From assembly GCA_002101235.1 (NCBI GenBank), contig LWTL01000121.1, positions 62,001 to 126,000 of the forward strand: DNA of 64,000 nt, written 5' to 3'. Position numbers and translations under genes: made by a program. Below, piece by piece: positions 1-10,001 of the stretch (position 1 is its first letter; every line of letters starts with the position of its first letter). This stretch comes from Cycloclasticus sp. symbiont of Bathymodiolus heckerae. Its GTDB lineage: Bacteria > Pseudomonadota > Gammaproteobacteria > Methylococcales > Cycloclasticaceae. The notes under the pieces were generated by a model. The model did not search any database and had not been told where the DNA came from. It saw only the letters and a list, made by a program, of their open reading frames with translations.

Positions 1-716
1 ACTTTGATGAGTTTGCTCGTGCAACAGTACCTAACTTGAATCAATTTGTTTGTTTAACGAAATATCATGCAGATTTTGATCTGCCCGTCGCTTACCCTCC
101 AACATCAGTTGAAAACGGTTTTGGGGAAGTATTGGCGAAAAAAGGGCTGAAGCAACTGCGGATTGCGGAAACAGAGAAGTATGCTCATGTAACCTTCTTT
201 TTTAATGGTGGTGTGGATGAACCTAATGAAGGTGAAGATCGCGTATTAGTCCCTTCGCCGAATGTGAAAACATACGATTTGCAACCAGAAATGAGTGCGC
301 CGGAGTTAACGGATAAGCTTATTGAGGCCATTGAATCGGGCAAATACGACGCGATTATTACCAATTATGCTAATTGCGACATGGTCGGCCATACCGGTAA
401 TTTTGATGCAGCAGTTAAGGCGGTAGAGACTATTGATGCCTGTATAGCGCGATTAGTTGAAGCGCTTGAAAAGGCTGGCGGTGAAGTGTTTATCACCGCT
501 GATCATGGTAATGCAGAACAAATGACAGATCCTGCTACAGGTCAAACACATACAGCGCATACGACAAACCCTGTGCCTTTTGTTTACGTTGGCCGTGAGG
601 CAACGCTTGAAAGTACTGGTGATTTAGCGGATGTGGCGCCAACGTTATTAGCAGCCATGGGTCTTAGCCCTTCAGATGAGATGAGTGGTCATAGTTTGTT
701 ACACCTAGAGACATAA
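1..716 (+). CDS. gpmI: 2,3-bisphosphoglycerate-independent phosphoglycerate mutase (3' part)
   Basis: This is the C-terminal part of the cofactor-independent phosphoglycerate mutase, the glycolytic enzyme that interconverts 3- and 2-phosphoglycerate using two Mn ions. The frame is open to the left edge (first full codon at base 3), so the 5' end lies outside the window. About 238 codons are visible. The family hallmarks [14 protein letters not shown] and [11 protein letters not shown], which carry metal-binding Asp and His residues, are present, as is the C-terminal AHTTNPVPF stretch. The envC-like gene follows after a short gap, as in many gammaproteobacteria. Nothing looks damaged in the visible part. 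Confidence 0.96.
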   Translation, partial: FDEFARATVPNLNQFVCLTKYHADFDLPVAYPPTSVENGFGEVLAKKGLKQLRIAETEKYAHVTFFFNGGVDEPNEGEDRVLVPSPNVKTYDLQPEMSAPELTDKLIEAIESGKYDAIITNYANCDMVGHTGNFDAAVKAVETIDACIARLVEALEKAGGEVFITADHGNAEQMTDPATGQTHTAHTTNPVPFVYVGREATLESTGDLADVAPTLLAAMGLSPSDEMSGHSLLHLET

Positions 717-759
717 AAGGCGATTGTTCCATTTTTTGAAAAAGAGACGAAAAGGCTTA

Positions 760-1908
760 ATGAGAAAAGCAGTAATTATGGTTTTGTTATTATTGCCAAC
801 GCTTATGATGGCGTCGCCAGAAAGTGAGAAAAAGAAACAACTGAACGTGTTGCGCGAGCGTATGCAGCGTGTTGAAAAAACAATTTCTTTGTCGCAGTTA
901 TCGCAATCGAAAGAAGAAAAGGCGTTAAAAAAGGTTGATAAAGCATTAAGCGAATCAACGAAGAAGCTTCATTTTTTGAATAAAAAGCTTTCGGATACTC
1001 AGCAAAAAATAAAACGGCTTCAGCAGCAGCAAGTTGAATTAAAAGAAGGGATAAAAGAACAAAAAAACCTATTAGGTGAGCAACTAAAATCAGCTTACTT
1101 TATGGGCAAGCAACAACGCGTAAAGTTATTGTTAAACCAGCAAGACCCTGATCGCATGAGCAGAATTATGCAATATTATGACTATTTCAATCAAGCTCGG
1201 ATAAAAAGTGTTCAAACGCTAGAAGAAGATATTCAGCAGCTAAGTTTGTTGGAGGCGGCGTTAGCCGATAAACGGCGAGATTTAGCGTCGTTTGTTGAGG
1301 CGAAGCGTGCAGAAAATAAGAAGCTAGTAGAGTCTAAAAAAGTACGAAAAACAGTATTAGCGCAATTACACAAAAAGATAACAAATTCTTCGCAAGAACT
1401 TGCTGAGCTAAAAGAGAATGAAAAGCGTTTAACTAGCTTGTTAGCGAGTATTCGCCAAGCGATTAACGACATTCCGATTTTAGACCAGAAAAACAAACCA
1501 TTTCATCGTTTAAAAGGCAAAATGAACTGGCCGGTCAAAGGGCGGATACGCAATAGGTTTGGGAGCGCTCGAAAATCAGGGAGTTACGATGGCGTAGTGA
1601 TTTCTGCAAGCGAAGGCACGACCATTCGGTCTATATCACATGGTAGAGTAGTTTATGCTGATTGGTTGCGTGGTTATGGCCTATTAATTATTGTGGACCA
1701 TGGTTCGAAGTACATGAGTTTGTATGCGTTCAATGAAGGTTTGTACAAAGAAGTGGGTGATTGGGTTGAAGTGGGTGAAACGATAGCAACGGTCGGTGTG
1801 AGTGGCGGGCAGCAAAAAGCCGGTTTATACTTCAGCATTAGAAAAAATGGAAAGCCAGTGAATCCGGTTCATTGGTGTCGGGCGGCTAAAAAAGGTCGCG
1901 TCGGATAA
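760..1908 (+). CDS. envC: EnvC-like murein hydrolase activator (degenerate LytM/M23 domain)
   Basis: Periplasmic activator of cell-division amidases. The product is 382 residues: a signal peptide (MRKAVIMVLLLLPTLMMA), a long Lys/Glu/Gln-rich coiled coil from about residue 25 to 245, and a C-terminal LytM (peptidase M23) domain from about 265. The zinc ligands of active M23 enzymes are absent; the expected HxH site reads LYFSI. This is typical of EnvC, which activates AmiA/AmiB instead of cutting peptidoglycan. I chose the ATG at 760 because it places the signal peptide at the N-terminus; an in-frame TTG at 724 would add 12 basic residues. It lies between gpmI and ctpA, the usual order. Confidence 0.88.
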   Translation: MRKAVIMVLLLLPTLMMASPESEKKKQLNVLRERMQRVEKTISLSQLSQSKEEKALKKVDKALSESTKKLHFLNKKLSDTQQKIKRLQQQQVELKEGIKEQKNLLGEQLKSAYFMGKQQRVKLLLNQQDPDRMSRIMQYYDYFNQARIKSVQTLEEDIQQLSLLEAALADKRRDLASFVEAKRAENKKLVESKKVRKTVLAQLHKKITNSSQELAELKENEKRLTSLLASIRQAINDIPILDQKNKPFHRLKGKMNWPVKGRIRNRFGSARKSGSYDGVVISASEGTTIRSISHGRVVYADWLRGYGLLIIVDHGSKYMSLYAFNEGLYKEVGDWVEVGETIATVGVSGGQQKAGLYFSIRKNGKPVNPVHWCRAAKKGRVG

Positions 1909-1928
1909 TAAAAGTAGATGGAGAGAAT

Positions 1929-3218
1929 ATGAATTTTTTACGTAAAACGTTGCCTGTGTTACTCGTTGGTGCTGCATTGGGTGTCATGCTGAGCGTTGGC
2001 GGTACAGTATTAGCGGAAAAAGATCGGGCAAGTAGCTCGTTGCCGCTCGAGGACCTAAAAGCCTTTTCAGAAGTGTTTGGGCAAATTAAAGCGTCTTACG
2101 TTGAAGAGGTTAGTGATCATGACTTGTTAGAAAATGCGATAAAAGGAATGTTAAGTGGTTTAGACCCACATTCAACGTATTTGGATAAAAAAGCGTTCAA
2201 GGACTTACGAGAAGGCACCCGTGGCGAGTTCGGTGGCTTAGGCATCGAAGTGGGCATGGAGGATGGGTTTGTTAAAGTTATTACGCCGATTGATGATACG
2301 CCCGCATTTAAAGCGGGAGTAGAGGCGGGTGACGTGGTTATTCGTTTAGATGAAAAGCCGGTTAAAGGGATGACGCTTAGCGACGCTGTAAAAATTATGC
2401 GCGGTAAACCCGGAACTGACATTGTGCTAACCATTATCAGAGATGGTGAGCCAAAACCCCTTAAAATTTCAATAACACGTGACGTTATTAAAGTAGTGAG
2501 CGTTAAACACCGGATGCTTGAGCCGGGTTATGGTTACGTGCGAATTGCTAGCTTCCAAACGCGAACAGGTGCAAATTTAAATGAAGCGCTTTCTCAGCTT
2601 AAAAAAGAAAGTGAAAATAATGAATTGAAGGGCTTGGTCCTGGATTTAAGAAATAACCCTGGTGGGCTGTTAAATGCGTCTGCGGCAGTGAGTGATGCAT
2701 TTCTAAATTCTGGTTTAATCGTTTATACAGAAGGGCGGATTGAGCAGTCTAAAATTAGTTTTAAAGCAACCCCAGGGGATGTTTTACAGGGCGCACCGAT
2801 AGTTGTGTTGATTAATGGCGGTTCGGCATCAGCATCAGAAATTGTAGCGGGAGCACTCCAGGATCATCGGCGGGCAGTCATTATGGGCCAACAAAGTTTT
2901 GGCAAAGGGTCTGTGCAAACGATATTAGAAAATAATAAAGGTGGCGCAATTAAGTTGACTACAGCGCGTTACTTTACGCCTTCGGGTCGATCAATTCAGG
3001 CAGAGGGTATTACGCCAGATGTTGTTTTGTCGAAAGTGAAGCTTGAGAAGCTCGACGATGATTTTATTTCGATTAAAGAAAAAGACCTTACAAAGCACTT
3101 AGAGAACCCTGATGGCGAAGAAAAGGAAGCTAAAAAAGTAGATCGCCCGATTAGTGATGATTATCCGCTTAATGAGGCGCTTAACTTGCTCAAAGGGATT
3201 AACATCTTAAAGAAATAA
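1929..3218 (+). CDS. ctpA: carboxyl-terminal processing protease, S41A family
   Basis: Periplasmic or membrane-anchored serine protease that trims or degrades envelope proteins, including peptidoglycan hydrolases in relatives. It has an N-terminal signal or anchor segment (residues 1-29), a PDZ domain at about 90-175 with the GGLGIEVGM ligand loop, and an S41 domain at about 195-365. The catalytic serine lies in the SASASE motif (residues 299-304), and the general-base lysine is K326 in SFGKGSVQ. The 429-residue length is normal for CtpA-type enzymes. A GGAGAG-like ribosome site precedes the ATG. It sits 20 bases after envC, so the two are probably co-transcribed. Confidence 0.93.
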   Translation: MNFLRKTLPVLLVGAALGVMLSVGGTVLAEKDRASSSLPLEDLKAFSEVFGQIKASYVEEVSDHDLLENAIKGMLSGLDPHSTYLDKKAFKDLREGTRGEFGGLGIEVGMEDGFVKVITPIDDTPAFKAGVEAGDVVIRLDEKPVKGMTLSDAVKIMRGKPGTDIVLTIIRDGEPKPLKISITRDVIKVVSVKHRMLEPGYGYVRIASFQTRTGANLNEALSQLKKESENNELKGLVLDLRNNPGGLLNASAAVSDAFLNSGLIVYTEGRIEQSKISFKATPGDVLQGAPIVVLINGGSASASEIVAGALQDHRRAVIMGQQSFGKGSVQTILENNKGGAIKLTTARYFTPSGRSIQAEGITPDVVLSKVKLEKLDDDFISIKEKDLTKHLENPDGEEKEAKKVDRPISDDYPLNEALNLLKGINILKK

Positions 3219-3247
3219 GCTTATTTTTTCGCACTTATGAATAATAA

Positions 3248-4066
3248 ATGCTCAAAAAAATGAAAGGTCGTAGTTTGGTTTTAAAGATGTTTCTTGGTTT
3301 AAGCATGCTTATGCCTGTTACAGGCATGGGCGATGATATTAAGCCGCGTGCTGTTATCAGTATTATTATTGATGATATTGGTTATCGTGTTGAAGAAGGT
3401 CGGCAGATGATAAGTCTGCCGGCAGATCTTACATATGCAGTATTGCCGAATGCGCCTCAGGCGAAACAGCTGGCGCGCCTTGCGCACAAGCATGGTAAAG
3501 AAGTCATGCTGCATATGCCGATGCAGTCGACGCTAGGCGGTTCACCTGAACAAGGTGTACTAGATGTTGATATGGAAGAGCGACATGTTGTGACGGCTTT
3601 GCAAGAGGCCTTTGCCAAAGTGCCCCATGCGATTGGTATGAATAATCATCAAGGGAGTCTCTTAACGCGGCATCCCGGCCATATGACATGGGTGATGAAG
3701 GAAATGAAACGGCAGAATTACTTTTTTGTAGACAGCCGCACATCCAGCCAATCTGTAGCAGAGGCTATTGCCTTTGAACAAGGGGTGGGAGCTATTAGAC
3801 GTGATGTTTTTCTTGATCACGTTATTGATGAAGCCAGTATTAAATCGGAATTCAATAGGCTGGTTCAGTTAGCTCAAAAAAGGGGGCATGCTGTTGGTAT
3901 TGGTCACCCACACCCTGAAACATTAGCGGTGTTGCAAGATATGTTGCCGATGTTGGATGATTTAAATATTCAGTTAGTGCCTATTTCTCAGCAAATTAAT
4001 GCGCAGAAAGTATTAGTATTTAACACAAAGAGCGAAAATAAAGAGGCGTTTCGTCAACATCATTAG
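3248..4066 (+). CDS. yibQ: divergent polysaccharide deacetylase family protein (YibQ/DUF610)
   Basis: This protein has the divergent polysaccharide deacetylase fold of E. coli YibQ. An N-terminal signal peptide (about residues 1-29, ending near PVTGMGDD) predicts export. The core shows SIIIDDIGY (metal-binding Asp pair), MLHMPMQS, and later NNHQGS and VGIGHPHP motifs typical of the family. The biochemical role is not established; location after gpmI-envC-ctpA is conserved in gammaproteobacteria and suggests envelope work. An alternative start is Met5. The stop overlaps the convergent DUF934 gene by four bases. Confidence 0.87.
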   Translation: MLKKMKGRSLVLKMFLGLSMLMPVTGMGDDIKPRAVISIIIDDIGYRVEEGRQMISLPADLTYAVLPNAPQAKQLARLAHKHGKEVMLHMPMQSTLGGSPEQGVLDVDMEERHVVTALQEAFAKVPHAIGMNNHQGSLLTRHPGHMTWVMKEMKRQNYFFVDSRTSSQSVAEAIAFEQGVGAIRRDVFLDHVIDEASIKSEFNRLVQLAQKRGHAVGIGHPHPETLAVLQDMLPMLDDLNIQLVPISQQINAQKVLVFNTKSENKEAFRQHH

Positions 4067-4515
4067 GCTATTTCTGGCTGATAAAAAACAGAGTATTCGG
4101 ATAGTTTATCTAATGCTAAACCGGCGTGTTCTTTCGTCGGTAGCTCTAATGCATCGAAGCCTACACGGGTTAAATAAAGTGCTTGGTCTGGCAGGATATC
4201 GCCAACGGCTCTGATTTCGTGTGCATAGTTTGATTTTTCACGTAGGCTTTTAGCGAGTGAATAACCGCGCCCATCGGCAAATGTTGGGAAGTTAATGGCA
4301 ATAAGTGAGAAGTGCGTGAGCTCGCCTTCAATCGTTTCAAAATCCTCATTTCCATCCACTAATAGCCCAAGTATCAAACCGCTTTTAATTAGCGTGGTTT
4401 TATTCTCAAGCCAATAAGCTAAGCTAACAATATCGTGATTAGTTGGTAGCCCTTGCTCAGCGATGTGGTGGTGCCAAGCGTCACCGGAAACAGAGTTATT
4501 TTTAATGAGCGTCAT
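4063..4515 (-). CDS. DUF934 family protein linked to sulfite reductase
   Basis: A cytoplasmic protein of about 150 residues belonging to DUF934, the family found directly downstream of siroheme sulfite/nitrite reductase genes in Pseudomonas and relatives. The family motif appears around DGRGYSLAKSLR, followed by VGDILPDQALYLTRVGFDALEL. Its exact biochemical role is unknown to me; the constant pairing with the reductase suggests an accessory role in assimilatory sulfate reduction. I chose the ATG at 4515, which overlaps the end of the reductase gene by 14 bases and gives translational coupling. A longer start at 4566 would lie fully inside the reductase gene and is less likely. Confidence 0.85.
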   Translation of the reverse strand: MTLIKNNSVSGDAWHHHIAEQGLPTNHDIVSLAYWLENKTTLIKSGLILGLLVDGNEDFETIEGELTHFSLIAINFPTFADGRGYSLAKSLREKSNYAHEIRAVGDILPDQALYLTRVGFDALELPTKEHAGLALDKLSEYSVFYQPEIA

Positions 4516-6145
4516 ACACTTTGTCCTTAAAGGGTTGTAACCCAATACGTTCCAGGGTGTTCGCAAAGTCTTCGCCGTCGTTGCGGTTTAATTTGTAGAT
4601 ATGAATAATGTCATCAATAGCATCGACAACATGTTCTTTAGCGATGGCTTTGCCGAGACGGTCGCCCAGTTTGCTTTGATGGCTGTCGGAGCCGCCGAGT
4701 GTTAATTGATACCATTGCTCTCCTTTTTTATCCACGCCTAAGATACCAATTTCGCCAATGCTGTGATGACCGCAGCCATTCATGCAGCCGGACATTTTCA
4801 GGCTGATCTTGCCGGTGTCGATGGCGCTGTCTTTAAAACGGTCAGTAATGCCTTGCGCAATATCGATAGAGCTAGCGTTAGCAAGGCTGCAAAAGTCCAG
4901 CCCAGGGCAACAAATCATATCTGTAATAGTTCCAATGTTAGGAGTAGCCAGCTGATGTTTTTCAAGCTGTTGCCAAAGCGCGTATAGGTCGCTAGATTTT
5001 ACATCGGTGAGCGCTAAGTTTTGATCGTGTGTTGTTCTTAGTTCGCCAAAGCTATAAGTATCCGCAAGGTCAGCAATATGGTTCATTTGCAGGTCGGTAA
5101 CGTCGCCAGGTGGTGTGTTAGGTGCTTTTAATGACAAGAACACAATGCGATAGCCGGCCTGTTTGTGAGACGTTGTGTTTTGTTTAACCCACTGGCGAAA
5201 GACGCCACTAGTATTGAGGTGTTTTTCTAAGGCATTGTCGTTAGTATTGTCATACGACAATGGGTTGAAATGATCTTTTACGCGTTCAATTGCCTGTTTG
5301 CTGAGGGTGAGTTTTTTACCCCGAAGTAAGGCCCACTCGGTTTCGACTTGTTCTTTAAAAATATCAAGCCCCGTTTCACGCACAAGAATTTTAATGCGCG
5401 CTTTATATTTGTTATCGCGACGGCCAAAGCGATTGTAAGTGCGAAGAATGGCTTCGAGGTAGGATAAAAGGTCGGCTTCAGCAATAAAATTAGCAATGGT
5501 TTGGCCAATAACGGGTGTGCGGCCTAAGCCGCCGCCAACAAGAACTTCAAAGCCAATGTTACCTTCGGTATCTTTTTTAACGTGTAAGCCAATATCGTGT
5601 ACTTCGGTAGCGGCACGGTCTTTTGGTGAGCCACTAACCGCTATTTTAAATTTACGAGGTAGGTATGAAAACTCAGGATGCAACGTTGACCATTGGCGAA
5701 TAATTTCGCAGTAAGGCCTCGGGTCAACAATTTCATCGGCACAAACGCCAGCTAATGGATCACAGGTTGTATTGCGAATACAGTTGCCACTACTTTGAAT
5801 AGCATGCATTTGTACGCTGGCTAAATCGGAAAGAATGTCAGGTACTTGCTCAAGTTTTGGCCAATTGAATTGGATGTTTTGGCGAGTCGTGAAATGGCCG
5901 TAGTCTTTATCGTATTTGTGTGCAATATGCGCAAACATGCGTAATTGTTTACTTGATAATAAACCGTACGGTATATTGACGCGCAACATAGGGGCATGTG
6001 TTTGGATGTACAGCCCATTCATTAGGCGCAGTGGCCGAAACTGTTCTTCCGTTAATTTGCCATTCAAGAAGCGTTTCGTTTGATCGCGAAATTGTTCAAC
6101 GCGTTCGTTGACGAGAGTTTGATCAAATTCGTTATACAAGTACAT
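4502..6145 (-). CDS. cysI: siroheme/[4Fe-4S] sulfite (nitrite) reductase, hemoprotein subunit
   Basis: Reduces sulfite to sulfide with six electrons for cysteine synthesis. The 547 residues show the two-fold repeat of the family. The ferredoxin-like half begins near APMLRVNIPYG, with the FTTRQNIQFNW siroheme-contact motif, and the second half carries the cluster cysteines in CCPGLDFC and SGCMNGCGHH. Linkage to DUF934 and to methionine genes favours sulfite over nitrite as substrate. No flavoprotein partner gene is visible nearby, so the electron donor is unknown. It is divergent from metX across a 113-base gap that probably holds both promoters. Confidence 0.9.
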   Translation of the reverse strand: MYLYNEFDQTLVNERVEQFRDQTKRFLNGKLTEEQFRPLRLMNGLYIQTHAPMLRVNIPYGLLSSKQLRMFAHIAHKYDKDYGHFTTRQNIQFNWPKLEQVPDILSDLASVQMHAIQSSGNCIRNTTCDPLAGVCADEIVDPRPYCEIIRQWSTLHPEFSYLPRKFKIAVSGSPKDRAATEVHDIGLHVKKDTEGNIGFEVLVGGGLGRTPVIGQTIANFIAEADLLSYLEAILRTYNRFGRRDNKYKARIKILVRETGLDIFKEQVETEWALLRGKKLTLSKQAIERVKDHFNPLSYDNTNDNALEKHLNTSGVFRQWVKQNTTSHKQAGYRIVFLSLKAPNTPPGDVTDLQMNHIADLADTYSFGELRTTHDQNLALTDVKSSDLYALWQQLEKHQLATPNIGTITDMICCPGLDFCSLANASSIDIAQGITDRFKDSAIDTGKISLKMSGCMNGCGHHSIGEIGILGVDKKGEQWYQLTLGGSDSHQSKLGDRLGKAIAKEHVVDAIDDIIHIYKLNRNDGEDFANTLERIGLQPFKDKVYDAH

Positions 6146-6258
6146 GTTATTATCGCCAGCTAAGGCGGAGAGTAATATATTAAGAGCGTGAATATAAAGA
6201 ACTTTCCTTATAATTAAAAATGATATTAATTGATATTAATATAACCTAAAAGAATATA

Positions 6259-7398
6259 GTGTCTAGTATACCAACAACTTCCGTGGGCATAGTTCGGCCT
6301 AAAACGCTTCATTTTGATGAGCCTTTAGAGCTTGTCAGCGGTAAAAAAATTGAGCAATACGATATTGTTTATGAAACATATGGTGAGCTGAATGTAGCGG
6401 CTGATAATGCCATTTTGGTATGTCATGCATTGTCTGCTGACCACCACGCAGCGGGTTATCACAACGAGAACGATTCAAAGCCTGGTTGGTGGGATATTTG
6501 TATAGGTCCTGGGAAGCCCATAGATACGGATCGATTCTTTGTCGTTTCACCCAGTAACTTAGGCCACTGTAGTGGGTCAACAGGGCCTCGCAGTATCGAC
6601 CCGAAAACGGATAAAGCATATGGGCCAGACTTTCCCATTGTGACTGTTAGTGATTGGGTTAACTATCAAAAACGTTTAGCAGATAAATTGGGCATTTCAC
6701 AATGGGCTGCTGTTGCGGGCGGAAGCCTCGGCGGTATGCAGGCAATGCAATGGGCTGTTCAGTTCCCGGATATGTTACGCAACGCTATTGTGATTGCTTC
6801 GGCGCCTAAGCTTTCCGCGCAAAATATCGCCTTTAATGCGGTTGCAAGGCAGGCGATTATGAATGACCCTAATTTTCATGGCGGGCATTATTATGAGCAC
6901 GACACAGTGCCTGCAAGTGGTCTAAAAGTAGCAAGAATGCTTGGGCATATCACCTACCTATCGGATGATGCGATGGGCGATAAATTCGGGCGTGAATTGA
7001 AGAATGAGCAGCTGAACTATGACTATGGCGTTGAGTTTCAGGTGGAAAGCTACCTTCGTTATCAAGGCGAGTCTTTTGCCGGTAGGTTTGATGCGAACAC
7101 GTATTTGCTGATGACGAAGGCACTGGATTATTTTGATCCCGCAGAAAAGGAAGGCGGTAACTTAGCGGCTGTTTTTGAAAAGGTACAGGTAAAATTCTTT
7201 TTGGCTTCATTTACGACGGACTGGCGTTTTTCACCAGAACGCTCAAGAGAGATTGTCAGCGCGTTAACAGATGCGAAGCGAGACGTGAGTTATTTGGAAT
7301 TTGAGTCGAATCACGGTCATGATGCTTTTTTAGTGCAAAATGACGACTATATTGATGCATTTGGCGCGTATATGGAAAATATAGAGGTCTCAACATGA
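6259..7398 (+). CDS. metX: homoserine O-acyltransferase MetX
   Basis: Alpha/beta-hydrolase-fold enzyme that acylates homoserine in the first committed step of methionine synthesis. The nucleophile is S156 in GGSLGGMQ; D321 (FTTDWRF) and H354 (NHGHDAF) complete the triad. Length (379 residues) and the early [11 protein letters not shown] segment are typical. Many proteobacterial MetX proteins paired with MetW use succinyl-CoA instead of acetyl-CoA; I cannot decide the acyl donor here. The start is GTG. The stop overlaps metW by four bases (ATGA), so translation is coupled. Confidence 0.95.
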   Translation: MSSIPTTSVGIVRPKTLHFDEPLELVSGKKIEQYDIVYETYGELNVAADNAILVCHALSADHHAAGYHNENDSKPGWWDICIGPGKPIDTDRFFVVSPSNLGHCSGSTGPRSIDPKTDKAYGPDFPIVTVSDWVNYQKRLADKLGISQWAAVAGGSLGGMQAMQWAVQFPDMLRNAIVIASAPKLSAQNIAFNAVARQAIMNDPNFHGGHYYEHDTVPASGLKVARMLGHITYLSDDAMGDKFGRELKNEQLNYDYGVEFQVESYLRYQGESFAGRFDANTYLLMTKALDYFDPAEKEGGNLAAVFEKVQVKFFLASFTTDWRFSPERSREIVSALTDAKRDVSYLEFESNHGHDAFLVQNDDYIDAFGAYMENIEVST

Positions 7399-7997
7399 AT
7401 GGTTTGAGGCCGGAGTTGCAGAAGATTTGTGAATGGATTGAGCCTGGTTCTAGAGTGTTAGATTTGGGCTGTGGTGATGGAGCTTTACTAAGTTGGCTGC
7501 AAAACAACTGTGATACAACAGGTTATGGTGTAGAAATTGATCAAGCCAATGTGTTGAGTTGCCTTAAAAAGGGGGTCAATATTATTCAAGCCGATTTAGA
7601 TGCAGGGTTGACTGATTTTGAGGATGCGTCGTTTGATTACGTGATAATGACGCAGGCACTGCAAGCGCTTCAGCGGCCGGATAAAACACTTTATGAAATG
7701 ATGCGCGTAGGAAAAAAAAGCATCGTAACGTTTCCAAATTTCGGTTTATGGAAGCACCGCCTTCATTTATCAATAAAGGGTCAGATGCCTGTTTCTAAAG
7801 CCTTGCCTGCACAATGGTATGACACGCAAAATATCCACCTTTGTACGGTCAAAGACTTTGAGAGCTTCTGTGAGAATAATGGCATGGCTATTTCGAAAAA
7901 AGATTTTGTAGATTACGATCATCGTCCAGCCGCGTTAATGAAATTATGGCCGAATCTTTTTGGCGAAGTGGCTCTTTATCAAATAAATGGGAAATAA
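7395..7997 (+). CDS. metW: methionine biosynthesis protein MetW (SAM-methyltransferase fold)
   Basis: MetW is a class I methyltransferase-fold protein almost always encoded next to metX; it is needed for methionine synthesis, probably by helping MetX. The 200-residue product has the SAM-binding motif I as [12 protein letters not shown], an acidic motif II (GYGVEID), and the conserved [22 protein letters not shown] and [10 protein letters not shown] segments. It overlaps metX by four bases and runs straight into the DUF4426 gene, so the three genes form one operon. Confidence 0.94.
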   Translation: MNGLRPELQKICEWIEPGSRVLDLGCGDGALLSWLQNNCDTTGYGVEIDQANVLSCLKKGVNIIQADLDAGLTDFEDASFDYVIMTQALQALQRPDKTLYEMMRVGKKSIVTFPNFGLWKHRLHLSIKGQMPVSKALPAQWYDTQNIHLCTVKDFESFCENNGMAISKKDFVDYDHRPAALMKLWPNLFGEVALYQINGK

Positions 7998-7998
7998 T

Positions 7999-8439
7999 AT
8001 GTCGATAAAAAAATACTGCTTACTTCTGCTGTTTTTGGTGCCAACGCACAGTATGGCGAATAATGCTTATGATTTTGGCGAGTATGTTGTTTATTACAAT
8101 TCCTTCACGGCGGACACCTTGCCGCCGCAAATGGCATCTGCTTATGGCATTTTAAGGAGCAAGTATAAAGGTGTATTAAACCTCTCTATTCAGAAAAAGC
8201 AGAATCCAGGCACGTTGCCGCAAGCGGTGAATGCGGTGGTTAAAGTAAAAGCATCGAATCTTGCTGGGCAACTTAAGAGCTTGAATTCAAGAAGGGTTAG
8301 CGAGGGCGAGGCTATTTACTATATAAGTGAATTCAGAGTGTCGAATAGAGAGCGAGTAACCTTTAATGTTAGTTTAAAGCCAGAAGGGGAAACGAAGCTG
8401 CTTGAGTTTAAATTCACGCAACAGTTTTATATTGACTAA
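7999..8439 (+). CDS. DUF4426 family exported protein
   Basis: A small exported protein of about 146 residues with a clear signal peptide (MSIKKYCLLLLFLVPTHSMA). It is followed by a beta-rich domain with the DUF4426 signatures FGEYVVYYNSFTADTLPP and GEAIYYISEFRVSNRERVTFNV. No function is known for the family, which is typically encoded right after metW, as here. The ATG at 7999 follows GGGAAATAAT and gives the signal peptide at the N-terminus; an ATG at 7987 in the same frame would overlap the metW end. It converges with the ampG-like gene and overlaps it by four bases. Confidence 0.82.
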   Translation: MSIKKYCLLLLFLVPTHSMANNAYDFGEYVVYYNSFTADTLPPQMASAYGILRSKYKGVLNLSIQKKQNPGTLPQAVNAVVKVKASNLAGQLKSLNSRRVSEGEAIYYISEFRVSNRERVTFNVSLKPEGETKLLEFKFTQQFYID

Positions 8440-10001
8440 GTCGGGCTATTTGAATTGGTGGAGAGGCGAAAGTATTTATTAGCCCAAATAATGAGCAATA
8501 TAACAGGAAGCCCCATCAGTGCAGTGGCCATAAAGAATTGTTCATAGCCGAGAGATTCCACCATTGAGCCTGAATAGCCGCCCAATATTTTCGGTAGCAA
8601 GGTCATTAGAGAGCTAAAAATAGCATATTGCACAGCGGTGAACGAAACATTAGTTAAACTGGATAAAAAGGCAATAAAGGCTGCGCTGGCAAGCCCTGCG
8701 GATAAGTTATCTGCCGAGATAACCAAATAAAGCATTGGCATGTTGTAGCCCACGTTAGCTAATAACATGAATAATAAGTTTGTTAAGGCAGATAACACAG
8801 CGCCGAGCAGTAAAATTCGCATGACGCCGAAACGTAGCACTAAAATGCCGCCCATAAAGCCGCCTACAATAGTCATTATTAGGCCAAAGGTTTTCACAAC
8901 GCTAGCAATTTCAGGTTTGCTGAAGCCTAAGTCGAGATAAAAAATATTAGAAATAACGCCGAGCACAATATCTGAAATGCGGTATAAGCCGATCAGCGCG
9001 AGTAGCAGCCAAGCGAGGGACATGCCATAGCGTCGGAAGAAATCGTTGATAGGCTCGATATAGCTTTGAGAGACCAGCGAATAGGATATAAGGCCTTTCG
9101 ATATTAAAAGCTTCGCACATAGTCCGGCAGATAAAATACCAAGCCCAAGACGTAAGCACTCAACAAAAAAACTAGCCAGTGGTTTGTTTGATAACGCAGA
9201 GGCTAATGCGCTTTTTAACGTGATAGAGATACCGAAGCTCATCGCGTAAACAGCAATGAAGCTGGTAATGGCTAAAGCGAATAATAGTAACAGCTGTAAA
9301 TGTTCTGAGCGGTTGTGAAGTACGGCGTCATCGTGTTGAGTGTTAGGCTCACGAATAACAAGCGTTGTAATAACGCCAATAAGCATAATGGCAGCCATGG
9401 AGTAGTACGTCGATTGCCACGCAGTGTAGCTGTAACTCTCTAAGTTGGAACCGAAATAGCTGGCTAATAGTAACGCGCCCGCACCTGAAATGATCATGCC
9501 AATGCGGTAGCCGGCAATGTAGCTGGATGATAATAGCGCTTGAAGATTGCTGTCAGCAGACTCAATTCGGTAGGCGTCAATCACGATGTCTTGTGTGGCG
9601 GAGGAAAAGCCAAGCAAGATAGCCGCGAAAGCCATGAGAGTAAGAGCGTCTTGCGCAGGGTCTAAGGAGGCCATTAACCCAATGGATAACATAATCATCA
9701 GTTGTGAAAACAGAATCCAGCCGCGCCGTTGCCCCAACGACGTGGTAAAAAAAGGCAATGGTAATTTATCTACTAGTGGTGCCCAAACAAATTTGAATGA
9801 ATATCCTAAAGCCGCCCAGCTAAAATAAGTTACCGTGGCGCGTTCAATACCGGCTTCGCGCAACCATAGGCCTAACGAGGAAAAAATAAGTAATAGCGGA
9901 ATGCCTGCAGAGATGCCCAGGAAAAGCATGGCGATAACTCGCGGCTGTGAAAAGGCCTGCAATGAATGTAGACAGTTAGTTTTAGGTAAAGAGGGCGTCA
10001 T
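8436..10001 (-). CDS. ampG: AmpG-like major facilitator permease
   Basis: Inner-membrane MFS protein of 521 residues with about 12-14 hydrophobic helices. The start region PRVIAMLFLGISAGIPLLLIFSSLGLWLREAGI and the following WAALGYSFKFVWAPLVD and GQRRGWI loop match AmpG, which imports anhydromuropeptides for cell-wall recycling. A long loop near residues 300-320 separates the two halves, as in AmpG. The ATG overlaps the xthA stop by one base (TAATG), so the two genes are translationally coupled. Substrate is inferred from family resemblance only. Confidence 0.85.
   Translation of the reverse strand: MTPSLPKTNCLHSLQAFSQPRVIAMLFLGISAGIPLLLIFSSLGLWLREAGIERATVTYFSWAALGYSFKFVWAPLVDKLPLPFFTTSLGQRRGWILFSQLMIMLSIGLMASLDPAQDALTLMAFAAILLGFSSATQDIVIDAYRIESADSNLQALLSSSYIAGYRIGMIISGAGALLLASYFGSNLESYSYTAWQSTYYSMAAIMLIGVITTLVIREPNTQHDDAVLHNRSEHLQLLLLFALAITSFIAVYAMSFGISITLKSALASALSNKPLASFFVECLRLGLGILSAGLCAKLLISKGLISYSLVSQSYIEPINDFFRRYGMSLAWLLLALIGLYRISDIVLGVISNIFYLDLGFSKPEIASVVKTFGLIMTIVGGFMGGILVLRFGVMRILLLGAVLSALTNLLFMLLANVGYNMPMLYLVISADNLSAGLASAAFIAFLSSLTNVSFTAVQYAIFSSLMTLLPKILGGYSGSMVESLGYEQFFMATALMGLPVILLIIWANKYFRLSTNSNSPT

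Noticed and set aside
1233..1496. Long minus-strand frame inside envC
   Set aside because: Low-complexity shadow of the coiled-coil gene with no family resemblance and no ribosome site.
3213..3226. AAATAAGCTTATTT palindrome after ctpA as terminator
   Set aside because: Perfect palindrome but no loop or GC pairs, so a stable terminator hairpin is unlikely.
6146..6258. Possible riboswitch or MetJ box before metX; tandem TGATATTAAT repeats
   Set aside because: No SAM riboswitch or MetJ palindrome is visible. The AT repeat is short and could simply be part of an AT-rich promoter region.
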